Shown here: in pieces, positions 27,896 to 40,814 of the stretch
Layout: every line of letters starts with the position of its first letter
Numbering within the stretch: position 1 is the first letter of the stretch
Origin: Cellulosimicrobium sp. CUA-896
GTDB taxonomy: Bacteria > Actinomycetota > Actinomycetes > Actinomycetales > Cellulomonadaceae
Direction of reading: 5' to 3'
Assembly (NCBI RefSeq): GCF_001942335.1
Contig: NZ_MKKH01000016.1
Coordinates: 1-59,738 of the forward strand
DNA length: 59,738 nt
Made by a program: the position numbers and the translations under genes
Notes under the pieces: generated by a model
What the model was told of the DNA's origin: nothing
The model's database searches: none
The model's input: only the letters and a program-made list of their open reading frames with translations

Positions 27896-30683
27896 TCACC
27901 TCTCCTCACCGATGCGCAGCTGGGCCGCGAGGTTCGTGCGCCGGCTCAACGCCGTGGAGGCCGCGACCGCACCGGCCACCACGAGGACGAACCCGCCGAC
28001 GACGACCCCGAGGAGGGCGGGGTCGACGGTCAGCGGGGGTCGGGCGTCGCCGCCCGTGAACGGGGTCAGGTCGACGGTCGCGAGCACGAGCGCGGGGACG
28101 GCGACCCCCAGCACGGCGCCCACGACGACGGCGGCGAGCACCCACGGTCCCAGCTCCCACGCGACGAGACCGCGCGTCCCGCGCCGCTCGAGCCCGAGCG
28201 TGCGCAGCACCGCGACGAGCCGGTCGCGCGCCGGCGCCCGATCATCAGGGTCATCACGACCGCGGCCGCGCACAGCAGCCCGGAGAGCGCGATCGCGACG
28301 ACGAACGCCCGGTTCATCCCGTCCGCCGCGGGCGAGTCGAGCAGGTCGGCGGAGACGAGGTCGGGACCCGTGACCGCCGACCGCGGCAGCACCTCGGCGA
28401 CGGCCGCGCGCACGCGTCCGGGTCGGCGCCGTCCTCGAGCGAGAGCAGGGCGACGCGCGGCCGGAACGTCTCGTCGAGCGCCTGCGCGGCGAGCGCGCGG
28501 TCGACGACGACGAACGAGCGGGCCGGCAGCCCCGGGAGAGGTCCGGACGCGGCGAGCACGTCGACGGGCACGCTCCGGGACCCGACCAGCGTCACCTCGT
28601 CCGCGCCGACCGGGACGCCGAGCGAGCCGGACACCACCGCGGGGAGACGGTCGCCCGGCGTCGACAGGCCGTCCGGCAGCGCGTGCGCCCCCGGGACGTC
28701 CGCCTGGACGGCGGCGAGCGCCTCGGCGTCGACCGCGAGGACGGTCACCCGCTCCCCGGACACCCCGAGGCGCAGCGGGAGCTCGCCGGCGTCGGCCACG
28801 GTGGCGACCTCGGCGACGCCGTCGACGGCCCGCAGGTCCGCGACGACGTCCTCGTCGACGACCGGCCCGCTGACCCGCACGTCGGCGCCCGCCTCGCCCC
28901 AGGCGATCGTCTCGACGCCCGCGCGCACGCTCGAGTACAGCACGCCCGACGACATCGCGACGGCCACGCCGACGACGAGAGCGAGGGCCGGGACGACGCC
29001 GCCCGCGGGGTCGCGGACCGTGCGCGCCGCACCCAGGAAGGGCACGAGGTCGCGGCGCACGCGGAACGCGCGCTCGAGGGCGCGCACGGGCACCGGGTAG
29101 ACGCGCAGCACCACGACGCACGTGGCGAGCGCCAGCAGGAGCGGCGCGGCGGCGAGGAGCGGGTCGACACCGCCCGAGCCGGCGGCACCGGCCGCGGCAC
29201 CGGGGTCCGCTCCCGTCCCCTCCACCACGACGCCGCGCCGCAGGAGCAGCACGACCGAGACGGCGGCCGCGGCGACGACGAGCAGGTCGACGAGGGTGCG
29301 CCACCGGCCGCGGTTCGTGCCGAGGTCCGCGCGCGCCTCGCGCAGGCCCGCGGGCGACGTCGTGAGGGCGAAGAGCGCGGCCGGCGCGAGCGCGACGAGC
29401 AGGGCGGGCACGAGCGTCCCCACGCCCACGGGACCGCCGCCCGCGGCCACGGGCACGGCGAGGACCGCGGCGGTCGCGCCGACCGTCGCGGCGGGCAGCG
29501 ACAGCGCGAGACCCTCCGCGGCCATGAAGCCGCGCAGCTGCACGCCCGACCCGCCGCGTGCCCGCAGGAGCGCGAGCGAGGGGCGGCGGCGGGAGACGAC
29601 GAGCCGCGCGCCGAGGAGCAGCACCGCGAGGGTCACACCGAGCGGCCCGACCGCGACGACGGCGAGGACGGCCGCCGACGCACGCTGCTGCGCGAGGAGC
29701 GCGCCGAGCACGTCGCCCAGCTCGCTCGCGGGCGTCAGGGTGAAGGCGCCGCCCTCGACCACCGGGTACGGCGAGGCGGTGAACCCGCGCAGCTGCGCGA
29801 GGAGCGCGGCCACCTCGTCCGCCTCGACGGCGTCGCCGGAGACGGGGTACCAGACGCGGGTCGACGGGCTGAGGAAGGTCGCGCGGTCCGCGGTCGCGGG
29901 GTCGAGATACATCGCGGTGCGCGCCGAACGGCCGAGGTTGAGGTCGTCCACGACCTGCGGCTCCGCGGAGTACGGGTTGTGCTGCCAGTAGTCCTCGTCC
30001 GGGTCGTCCGCCGTGAACGTCCCGGTCAGGCGGGCCGACGTGACGACGTCGAGCGCGCGCACCTCCCCGACCGGCCACCCCAGCACGTCCGCGGACTCGG
30101 CGGCGACCACGACGTCGAGGACCTGGTGGCCGACGGTGTGCACCGTGCCTGACTCGTCCACGAGCGCGGCACCGTCCGGGTCAGGTTCCGGGAGCTCGAC
30201 CGGACCGGGCCACTCCCCCTCGACCAGGGTCACGTGCTCGGCGAGGCGCGGGTCGACCTTGACCACGCCCGACGGGAACCGGACGTCGTTGCCGGGCACC
30301 GCGGGCAGGTCGCGCGCGTCGTCCTCGACGGTGAGCTGCGGCTCCCCCAGCGCCGAGCGCAGCGGCTCGGGCTGGGCCTCGCGCAGCCGCTCGAGCCCCG
30401 CGGCGAACGCTCCCCACACCTCCTCGACGTCGGGCGCGAGGTCGGTGGACCCGGGCGTGGGCGCCGGGCCCCGGTCCGGCGGCACCTGGTTGACCGCGAC
30501 GACGTCGCGCTGCAGGGGCGTCGTCCGGTCGAGGACGTGCGCGACCTGGGCGGAGTCCGTCGCCGCGACCGCGCGTGGCCACGCGGTCACGACGAACGCG
30601 ACGATCAGCACGACGACGGCGAGCGCGACCGAGACGGCGCGGTACGCGGCGAACTGGCGCCACGTCAGGCGCGCGAGCCTCAT
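27896..30683 (-). CDS. FtsX-like ABC permease 1 (frame breaks near 28413 and 28230)
   Basis: About 929 aa after adding two missing bases. A first helix at 18-40 is followed by a large extracytoplasmic domain of ~280 residues. A three-helix FtsX block (VAVGPLGVTLAVLLLGARLVVSRRRPSLALLRARGG) comes next, then further helices, a second extracytoplasmic domain of ~200 residues, and a terminal FtsX block ending RRTNLAAQLRIGEER. Two FtsX modules in one chain resemble the DUF/LolC-type export permeases of actinobacteria. The ATG overlaps the stop of permease 2 (ATGA). The substrate is unknown. Confidence 0.82.
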
Positions 30684-33600
30684 CGGATCTCCTCCCGGTA
30701 CTCGCCGTCGAGCGCCTGGGCCCGCACGCGTGCTGCGACGACCGCGGCCACCGCGACGAGCCCTGCGAGGAGCACGCCGAGCAGCAGCGCGGTCGGGGCC
30801 GCGGCCAGGCCGAGCGGCACGGGCAGCACCTGGGCGGCGTCCCCGAGCGTCGCCCGGGCCAGCGCCGGGACCGTCAGGGTCGCGACCGCCCAGCCGGCGA
30901 GCGTCCCCAGCACCAGCGAGGCACCGGTGACCGCCGCGAGCTCGAGGGCCCGGCCGCGCGCCTGCGCACCGGGCGCCACTCCGAGCGCCCGCAGCACCGC
31001 GACCTCGGGACGCCGGACCCTCAGCAGCGCGGTCGCGACCGCGAGGACTCCCGCCAGGGCCAGGACGAGCGCGCCCACCGCGGCGAGCCAGAACGCGACG
31101 CGCACGGGTGCCGAGACGTCCGGAGCCGCGTCGCGCCGGCGACCTCGACCGTGACGTCGGTCGCGCCCTGCGCTCGCGCCAGCTCGAGCGCGCCCTCGGC
31201 GAGCGCCCCGCGGGCGTCGTCGTCCTCGGCGCCGAGCCAGACCTCGCCGGGGCGGGGCACGGACTGCCCGGCGCGCACGAGGTGCTGGAGCAGCGCGCCC
31301 TCGTCGGCGAGCACCGCCGCGCGGTCGACGGCGCCCGGGATCACGTCCGCCACCGCCGCCACCCGGACCGGCAGGTCCGTCCCGGACACGGTGAGGACGG
31401 ACTCGTCGCCGGGCGCGAGGTCGTAGCGCTCGGCGATCGGGGCGGGCACCGTGAGCGCGAGCGGCGGGAGGCCGGCGTCGCCCCCGGGCAGGACGCGGAC
31501 CGCGAGCGGCAGGCCGTACCCCCCGAGGTCGGCCGCGAAACCGGCGGCACCGGCAGGCCGGACGGCGGCGAGCTCCTCGCGCACGAGCGACGTCACCGGC
31601 GCCCAGCCCTCGAGGGCGAGCGGAGCGTCCCCCGCGGGGGTCGTCGCGCTCGCGCGGTCGACCGTGACCGTGGCGCGGGCCGGCATCGAGGGCGTGCCGA
31701 CGAGGAGGTCGACGGCGACGAGCCGCCACCGGCCGGGCCCGGGAAGCTCACCGGCGAGGGTGTGCGTCGTGGGCTGCTCGCCGACGCCCGTCGCGGCTCC
31801 CGGGTCACCGCCCGGCGCGTAGGACACCGCGACCTCCCCGAGGAGGACCTGGCTGAGCGCCCCCGCGTCGTCCGCCACCCAGGCCGCGGCGCGCACGGAG
31901 CGCGACTCGTGGGCATCCGCCCAGTACCAGGGGGTGTCGGCCGTGACGTCGACCGCGAGGGCCACCGCGGCGGTGAGGTCGACGGCGATCCCCGTCGCGT
32001 CGTCGGGCAGCGGGGTGCCGGGGTCGCCCGCCTCGTCGCGCAGCCCGCCCGCGAGGACCGCGACGTCCGCCGTGCCCGGCGGGACGCTCAGCACGTCGGC
32101 GGCCGCGTCCGCGTCGAGGGCGAGCAGCGTCAGGGGGTCCTCCCCCATGACGCCCGGCAGCTCGAGCACGCTCGACGCGCCGGCCACCCCGGGGAGGGCG
32201 AGATGCTCCGCCAGCAGGGGCGGCTGCGCCGCCGCCCCGACGGTCGGTGCCCCGCCGGTGTCCACCCGCACGTCGGCCCCGGTGCGCAGCTCCGCGACCG
32301 AGCTCCGCAGCGTCGTCGTGGTCCCGGCGTAGCGCCCGCGAGGTGCCCGCGCCGGCCGCGAGCACGACGAGGACCACCGGGACCGCGACGACGACGAGGC
32401 GGCGCGCGACCTGCCGGGCGGCGAGCGGGACCGTGAGGTGACGACCGCGCGCGGCGACGCGGTCCACGAGCGCGGTCAGCGGGCCGAGGACCGCCGTCGC
32501 GACGACGGCGAGCGCGACGAGCACCGCCGCCGGCGCGAGGACGGCCAGGGGGTCGATCTCGGCGGCACCGCCGGTCGTCACGACCGGGGAGCCGTACCGC
32601 AGGAGCTGCCACAGGCACAGGCCCGCCACCACGAGCGCCAGCACGAGCGTCCCGGCGGCCGCGGCGGCCCGGACGCGTCCGGACCGGTCGGTCTCGTGCC
32701 GCCGGGCGACCGCACGCGCCTGGAGCCACGCGACACCGGTGACGAGCGCGGTGCCCACCGCGGTGCCGAGCGCGGCGACGAGCCACGGGGCGGCGAGCAC
32801 GCCACCGGCGTCGGGGCCCGCCCGCAGGGCGACCAGGGCCCCGCCCGCGCCGAGGAGCGCTCCCGCGCCCACGACGCCGCCGGCCTCCGCCGCGGACACC
32901 CCCACGAGCTGGCGCGTGGAGGCGCCGCGCGCGACGAGGAGCCCGACGTCGCTCGCCCGGGTCTGCGCGAGCAGTCGCGCCACCTGGACCAGGGCCACGA
33001 CGCTCACGACGACGAGCAGCGCGACCGGCACGAGCGTCACGGCACCGGCCGCGGCGAGCGCGGCACGGGCCTCGGCCGCCGTCGCGGCGAGCTCCCCGGT
33101 GACCGTGAGGCCGCGCACGGCGACCGCGTCGTCCTCACGCAGATGGTCGCGCAGCGACGACGCCCCCTCGGCGGCGCCGAGGTCGGCGGGCACGACCCGC
33201 GTCGCGTCCGGCACGACGGTCCACCGCACGAAGGGCGTCGTGCCGAGGCCGGCGAGCGTCTCCGGGGTCACGACGAACGGGCCGACGACGGACCCGTCGA
33301 CGCCCGAGACGGCCAGGGGGTCGTCGAACCAGCGGGGGTCCTCCTCGTCGAGCGGCCGCCACGTCCCGACGAGGGTCAGCTCGGTCCCCGGCTCGGCCTG
33401 CGGGTCGGTGTCGGACCGGCCGACCACCACGACGTCGCCGCGGGCGAGGCCCAGCGTCTCGGCCGCGGCGGCGTGCAGCGCGGCCTCGCCGGGAGCCGAC
33501 GGCCATCCCCCCGCCACCTCCGCGACCCCGGGCAGCGCGGGGTCGACCTCGAGGACCGCGCGGTCGGCAGCGAGACCGTCGTCGGCAGGCTCGTCGTCCG

Positions 33601-33955
33601 CGGCGCCCGCGTCGGCGCCGTCGGGCGGGCGCGCGGGCGCGGCGAGCGGCAGCGGCTCGGTGCGCACGGTGCGGTCGACGGCGAGCGGCACGCCCGCCAG
33701 GTCGGCCTCGACCACCTCGCGGACCCGCGCGTCCTGCGCCGTCGCGTCGTCGGCGAGGCGCGTCTGCACCTGCACGCCGCGCGCGGTCGGCGCGGCGCCG
33801 TCCAGGGCTCCGCGTGCACCGGACGTCGCCGCGGACTGGACGTAGCCCACCGTGGCGCCGACCGTCGCGACGACGAGCGCCGCGAGCAGCACGATCGTCG
33901 CGAGCAGGCCCAGCTGCGCACGCGACCGCCGGACGGCCAGCGCGGTCGCTCTCAC
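30680..33955 (-). CDS. FtsX-like ABC permease 2 (frame breaks near 32343 and 31133)
   Basis: About 1091 aa with one extra base near 32343 and one missing near 31133. It has an N-terminal helix (LLATIVLLAALVVATVGATVGY), a ~250-residue outer domain, and an FtsX block (RLLAQTRASDVGLLVARGAS). After more helices comes a ~450-residue second outer domain, then a final FtsX block (RRPEVAVLRALGVAPGAQARG) and a last helix. It is the same architecture as permease 1 but with low sequence similarity, so they probably form a heterodimer. It is the first gene of the four-gene operon and starts 51 bp after dppDF. Confidence 0.82.
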
Positions 33956-34006
33956 GGGCGCCTCCCTCTCGCGACGTCGACGCCCGAGCGACCGGCCGGC
34001 CGCACG

Positions 34007-35823
<1,817 letters not shown>

Positions 35824-35824
<1 letters not shown>

Positions 35825-36837
35825 CAGGCCTTGCTCCTGTTCTGGCGGGGGTCGAACGCGTCGCGCAGACCGTCACCGAGGAAGTTCACCGCGAGGGCGA
35901 TGGCGAGGATCATGATGCCCGGCCACCAGAACAGCCACGGACGCGTGGTGAAGGCGTTCTGGTAGTCGGAGATGAGCAGCCCGAGCGACGTGCTCGGGGC
36001 CTGGACGCCGAACCCGAGGTAGGACAGCGACGTCTCGAGGAGGATCGCCTGCGCGATGGCGAGCGTCGCCGACACGATGATGACGCCGATCGCGTTCGGC
36101 AGGATGTGCTTGGTGATGATGCGCCCGGCGCCCGTGCCCACGGCGCGGGCCGCGGTGACGAACTCCCGCTCGCGCAGCGACAGCACCTCGCCGCGCACGA
36201 GGCGGGCGAGACCGGTCCACGTCACCGCGCCGAGCACGAGCGTCAGGCCCCAGATCCCCCAGTCGCGGGCGATCGCGCCGAGCACCGCCGCGAAGACCAG
36301 GAGCGGGATGATGATGAACAGGTCGGTCAGGCGCATGAGCAGCGCCTCGATCCAGCCGCGGTAGTACCCGGCGAGCGCGCCGATCAGGGTGCCGAGGAAG
36401 GTCGAGATCAGGCCGACGCCGAGCGCGATGATCAGCGACTGCTGCGTGCCGCGCATGACGAGCGCGAAGTAGTCCTTGCCGATGGTGTCCTGGCCGAACG
36501 GGTGCTCCCACGACGGCCGGCCGCCGTTGACGACCTGACCCGCGAGCGTGTAGTCGTGCGGCCACCAGCCCGGGATCGGGCCGATCCCGATCGACGTGAA
36601 CGCGACGATCGTGATCACCACGAGCACGACGAGCGACGCCATGGCCCCCTTGTGCCGGAAGAACCGGCGGCGCACGAGCTGGCCCTGGCTGTACGACTTG
36701 CCGTCGTGCGGCTCCTCGTCGATCGCGATCGCCGTGGACTTGGCGCCGATCGCGTCGGTGCCGCTCACGCCCACGATGGGCTCGAAGGACTCGTCGCCCT
36801 GCTGCGCGCGCCGTGCGCGCTGGTCGTCTTCACTCAT
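35824..36837 (-). CDS. dppC: Dipeptide/oligopeptide ABC permease DppC
   Basis: A 337-aa inner-membrane permease. A ~60-residue cytoplasmic tail precedes helix 1 (ASLVVLVVITIVAFTSIGIG), and the OppC-type HPFGQDTIGKDYFALVMRG segment follows. The EAA loop that contacts the ATPase reads REREFVTAARAVGTGAGRIITKHILPN. The end LGDGLRDAFDPR is typical. A GGAGACC site precedes the ATG. Between it and dppB are 105 bp without a gene. Confidence 0.93.
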
Positions 36838-36942
36838 CGCGGTCTCCGGGGGTCTTCGCGCGGGCCGTGCAGGTCGTGCGCCCGCTCGTCGAGTTCGTCG
36901 TGCCGACCGCGCGGGTCGGCTCCATGAGGTACGTCACCGCGC

Positions 36943-38462
36943 TCACCGCCGGATCCGCGGGTCGAGGTACGCGTAGGCGATGTCCGCGAGCATGTTCATG
37001 ACGATCGCCGCGATGCCCGTGACGAGGAAGAACGCCATGACCGGGTTGGGGTCGACGTTGTCGAGGCCCGTGCGGAACAGCTCGCCCATGCCCTTCCAGC
37101 CGAACACCGTCTCGGTGATGACGGCACCGCCGATGAGGCCGGCGAAGTCGAACGCGACGATCGTCGTGATGGGGATGAGCGCGTTGCGGAACGCGTGCTT
37201 GGTGATGACCGCGCGCTCCGACAGTCCCTTCGAGCGCGCCGTGCGCACGTAGTCCTGGCCCATGACCTCGAGCATCGACGAGCGCGTGTAGCGGCTGTAG
37301 GAGGCGACCGAGATGAGCGTGAGCAGGATGGTCGGCAGGATGAGCTGCGCGCCCTTGTCGAGGAACGACTCCCAGAAACCGCCCGTGAAGTTCGGCGTCT
37401 CCGCGCCGATCGTCGAGATCGGGCGCGACTTGAGGTCGAGGAAGCTCGAGAAGTGCGCCATCGCGATGTCCGCGACGACGAGCACGCTCATGATCACGCC
37501 CGTGATGGCCGAGGCGAACATCGCCTGCCGGCGGGAGTACCCGCCCCACAGGTAGCCGACGAGCAGGGAGAGCGCGATCGCGAGCACGAAGAGCCCGATG
37601 AGCACCCACCAGCCGCTCGGCTCGACGAGGAGCCCCGCGAACGCGAAGTACGAGACGATGCCGACGACGACGGTCGTGAGCGTCGCGTAGAGCACCCGCC
37701 GGTTGGCGAGGCCCGTGACGAGCGACGTGACGAGCACGGCGGCACCGGCGCGACGAGCGTCACGACGACCGGCCCCATGAACGGGTTGCGGTACCAGTCG
37801 AGCGCGTTGAACACGAACATCACGACCGCGGCGAAGACGAACGTCGCTCCTGCGGTCAGCAGCCGGCGCCGCGCGTCACCGCCGAGCACGGCCTGCGCGA
37901 GGAACGCGAGCAGTGCCGCGATGAGGAGCACGGCTGGTGGACTCACCCAGCCGTCGGCGATCCAGTCGTTGTAGCGGATCGCGCCGTACTCCTTGAGCAG
38001 CACCGCGGCCCAGAAGACCGGGAGCGAGAAGAAGAGGAAGGCACCGAACGTGACGGTGTAGTCGAACCCGGAGTACTGGCGGATCGCGGTGAGGATGCCG
38101 AGCGCGACGCCGACGATGATGGCGAGGACGGTCGCGATGACGACGAGGCGCAGCGTCGAGCTCGCCGCCTGACCGAGGAGGCTCCCGACGTCCCGGTTGG
38201 TCCGGTCGACGCCGAGGTCGCAGTTGAGCGTCACGCAGCCGGCGACGCCGCGGAGCCAGTTCCAGTACCGGAGGTACCACGGGTCGTCGAGACCCATGAA
38301 CGCGGTGCGCGCGGCGATGAGCTGGTCACGGTTCTCGTTGTTGGACTCACGGAGGTCCTCGAGGGGGTCGCCCGAGTTGATCACCATGATGTACAGCAGG
38401 AACGACGCGCTGAGAAGCACCAGGAACGAGATCCCGATGCGCCGCAGGATGAATCTGAGCAC
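36943..38462 (-). CDS. dppB: Dipeptide/oligopeptide ABC permease DppB with a ~200-residue six-helix insert (frame broken near 37742)
   Basis: About 506 aa after repair, versus about 310-340 for ordinary DppB. The N-terminus (LRFILRRIGISFLVLLSASFLLYIMV) and the helix pair with SSTLRLVVIATVLAIIVGVALGILTAIRQYSGFD are standard. The EAA loop (GQDYVRTARSKGLSERAVITKHAFRNALIP) and the C-terminus (AYAYLDPRIRR) are also standard. Between them, roughly residues 170-365 hold six extra hydrophobic segments. One base is missing near 37742, inside the insert. GTG 38462 is chosen because AAGGG lies eight bases upstream; a TTG five codons earlier is in frame. Confidence 0.85.
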
Positions 38463-38573
38463 GGGTCTACCCTTCAAGCCTGGCGCCGGTCGGGCGCCTG
38501 CTCCGTGTGGGACAGCAGGTCACTGTATGCCACCGGATGACGAACTCCTGCATCGTTCCTGTCCGAGCACCCG

Positions 38574-38606
38574 TGTGGGGCAGGAGGCGGCGCCTCCTGC
38601 CCCACA
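38574..38606. terminator. Strong hairpin between dppA and dppB
   Basis: A perfect 16-bp inverted repeat: TGTGGGGCAGGAGGCG, one base, then its complement. It lies 54 bp downstream of the dppA stop and 112 bp before dppB. No T-run follows. It may act as a partial terminator or mRNA stabiliser, as is common after binding-protein genes. Confidence 0.7.
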
Positions 38607-38659
38607 GGGTGCCCGTCAGGACGTGCTCACGGAGCGAGTGCTACCGGGAGCGGCTCAGC

Positions 38660-40468
38660 TCACTGAGCCACGTACCACTGCTCCGCGTTCCAGACGACCG
38701 TGCTCTGCGTCGCGGTGTCGCGGACGTTCTGGAGGTTGGAGTTGTAGGCGACGACGCCCGGGTGGGCGAACACCGGGATGCCGAACAGCGTGTCCCAGAG
38801 CTGCTTCTCGATGACCTTGGTCTGCTCGAGGTGCACCTCGGGGTCGACCGACGACGCGAGCGCGTTCCACGCCTCGTCGACGACGGGGTCGCTGTACTCG
38901 CCGTAGTTCTGCGGCTGGCCCGTCGCGTAGATGTTCTGGCCCGAGGCGATCTGGCCCGAGCCGGCCCACGCGAAGAGCGCGACCTCGTAGTCACCGTTCG
39001 GCAGGATGTTGTCGAAGAAGTCCTCCGCGCCGACGTCCTGGATCTGGAAGCCCGCCTGGTCGCAGCTGGACTTGATGAGGGCGACCTGGTCGCTGCGGCG
39101 CGGGTTCGGCGCCGAGTAGCCGATGCGGACCGTGACCGGCGTCGGGACGCCCGCCTCGGCGATCTTGGCCTGCGCACCCTCGATGTCGACCTCGTCGTAG
39201 CGACCGTCGTACGCCGCCTCGACGACCTCGTCGTAGTCCTCCTGGAAGGGGAACACCTCACGGAGGTTCATGACCTCGGCGTCGGGGTTGATCGGCGCGA
39301 TGAGGTTGTCGATGATCTGCTGGCGCGGCACGCACATCGCGAACGCCTCGCGCAGGGCCAGGTTGTCGGCGAAGACGTTGCCCTCGCGGAAGTTGAAGTC
39401 GAGGTGCTCCCACGTGAGCGAGGAACCGGTCTCGACCGTGACCGTGTCGCCGATCGCCTCGAGCTGGCCGAGCGTGTCGACCGTCGCCTGGGGCTCGATG
39501 ACGTCGAGGTCACCGTTCTGCAGCGCCTGGACGTGCGTGTCGGCCGCGGTGAAGCGGAACGTCATCTCCTGGGTCGCGGCCGGGGTGCCCCAGTACTCCT
39601 CGTTCGCCGTGAGCGTGAGGGACTGGCCGGCGGTCCAGCCGTTCTCCTTGAACGTGTACGGGCCGGACGACGGCACGAGCGCCGGGTCGGGCAGCTCGCC
39701 GGGCGTCTGGGACAGCCAGCCGGTGTTCCAGAACTCGGCCAGCGGCGCGAGCTGGGCGTAGTCGCGGTCGCGGACGGCCGTGACCATCTCCTCGGTCGTC
39801 ATGCCGGCCTGCTCGGCGGCGACGTGCGCCGGGAGCGGCGCGGCGACCAGGATCTCCCAGTCCGCGTAGACCGTCGGGTAGTTGAGCACGAACTCCTTGC
39901 CGTCCGCCTCGCCCTCGGGGCCCTCGGGGACGTACTCGCCGTAGGTCAGGCCGGAGACGTGGTTGAACAGCCCCGTCGCGGGGTCGTCCTCGGTCGGGAT
40001 CGCCTGCGCGGCCCAGTCGAGGACGAAGTCGGCGACCGTGATCGGCGTGCCGTCGGACCACGTCGCGTCGTCGGCGATCGTGTAGGTGACCTGCAGCGGG
40101 TCCTCGTTCGTGACCTCGTAGGTGCCGAACGTCTCGTCGTGGCAGATCGTGCCGTCGGTGCCGAAGTAGAAGAACTGGCCCTGGATGCGCTCCGTGACGA
40201 CGGAGTTGTACGTCGAGTACGTCTCCGGGGTCCACGAGTTGTAGCCGAGGAACTCGTCCTCACCCACGGAGAACGAGACGTTGCCGTCCTGCGTCTCCGA
40301 GATGCCGGTGTCCTGCTTGCAGGGGTCGTCGGGGTCGATCTCCGCCGCGGCCGAGCTCTCCGTCGAGTCCGGCTCGTCGTCGTTGCCCGCGGGGCTCGTG
40401 CACGCTGAGAACAGCAGTGCACCGGTGGCTGCCACCGCGATGGCAGCGCTCGTGCGCCTGATCTTCAA
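38660..40468 (-). CDS. dppA: Peptide-binding lipoprotein (SBP_bac_5 / LpqW-like)
   Basis: A 602-aa solute-binding protein. The signal peptide ends in the lipobox LLFSAC, and a Ser/Asp/Glu-rich linker follows. The SBP_bac_5 fold is marked by WSDGTPITVADFVLDW, GPYTFKENGWTAG, NGDLDVIEPQATVD, the NLALREAFAMCVPRQQII segment and a C-terminal LWDTLFGIPVFAHP. It should deliver peptides to DppBC. The TTG at 40468 is the start: GGAGGAGG lies five bases before it, and the upstream frame is low-complexity. In M. tuberculosis the related LpqW lies by typA and mshB, so a role beyond peptide uptake is possible. Confidence 0.88.
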   Translation of the reverse strand: MKIRRTSAAIAVAATGALLFSACTSPAGNDDEPDSTESSAAAEIDPDDPCKQDTGISETQDGNVSFSVGEDEFLGYNSWTPETYSTYNSVVTERIQGQFFYFGTDGTICHDETFGTYEVTNEDPLQVTYTIADDATWSDGTPITVADFVLDWAAQAIPTEDDPATGLFNHVSGLTYGEYVPEGPEGEADGKEFVLNYPTVYADWEILVAAPLPAHVAAEQAGMTTEEMVTAVRDRDYAQLAPLAEFWNTGWLSQTPGELPDPALVPSSGPYTFKENGWTAGQSLTLTANEEYWGTPAATQEMTFRFTAADTHVQALQNGDLDVIEPQATVDTLGQLEAIGDTVTVETGSSLTWEHLDFNFREGNVFADNLALREAFAMCVPRQQIIDNLIAPINPDAEVMNLREVFPFQEDYDEVVEAAYDGRYDEVDIEGAQAKIAEAGVPTPVTVRIGYSAPNPRRSDQVALIKSSCDQAGFQIQDVGAEDFFDNILPNGDYEVALFAWAGSGQIASGQNIYATGQPQNYGEYSDPVVDEAWNALASSVDPEVHLEQTKVIEKQLWDTLFGIPVFAHPGVVAYNSNLQNVRDTATQSTVVWNAEQWYVAQ

Positions 40469-40579
40469 TGTTCCTCCTCCAGGGGATGGTGGGCACGCCC
40501 CGGACGTCAGCTCGTCCGGGCCGCCCCGACCGGCATCTCCGGACGAGCCGGTGTGCATGGTCGGGTGACGCCCACCACG

Positions 40580-40591
40580 GTTTCGGGAAAC
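40580..40591. promoter_or_regulatory. Possible operator palindrome upstream of dppA
   Basis: GTTTC-GG-GAAAC, a perfect 5-bp inverted repeat with a 2-bp centre, 112 bp before the dppA start. Confidence 0.3.
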
Positions 40592-40747
40592 GCTACCTAC
40601 CAAGTTGCGCAGGTTGTCCGGATCGCCTGGTTGCCGGAGGTGATCGTTACCGAGTTGATACTGGTCGGTACGGGGCCGACGCGAGGGGGAAATCGACCGG
40701 AAACACACCCGGAACAGCGGCCCGCGAGGCTGTGACCTGCACCACTG

Positions 40748-40778
40748 CGCGCGGGGGGCGGCACGATCACCCCGCGCG
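40748..40778 (-). terminator. Hairpin downstream of ychF
   Basis: Arms CGCGCGGGG and CCCCGCGCG (9 bp), 13-nt loop, 37 bp beyond the ychF stop. No T-run. Confidence 0.5.
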
Positions 40779-40814
40779 AGCACCGTCCGTCACGGTCGTG
40801 CGCGACGACGCACG

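Larger units (their letters stand above)
40469..40814. other. 346-bp regulatory region upstream of the dpp operon
   Basis: No gene seen. About 40590-40670 is noticeably AT-richer than its surroundings and probably holds the dppA promoter, but I could not settle a -35/-10 pair. It also contains a short palindrome (40580-40591) and the hairpin that follows ychF (40748-40778). Confidence 0.5.

Noticed and set aside
40460..40783. Upstream extension of dppA to codon 40783
   Set aside because: The extension is Arg/Pro-rich and crosses the likely promoter; the TTG at 40468 has an excellent GGAGGAGG site and starts a normal lipoprotein signal peptide.
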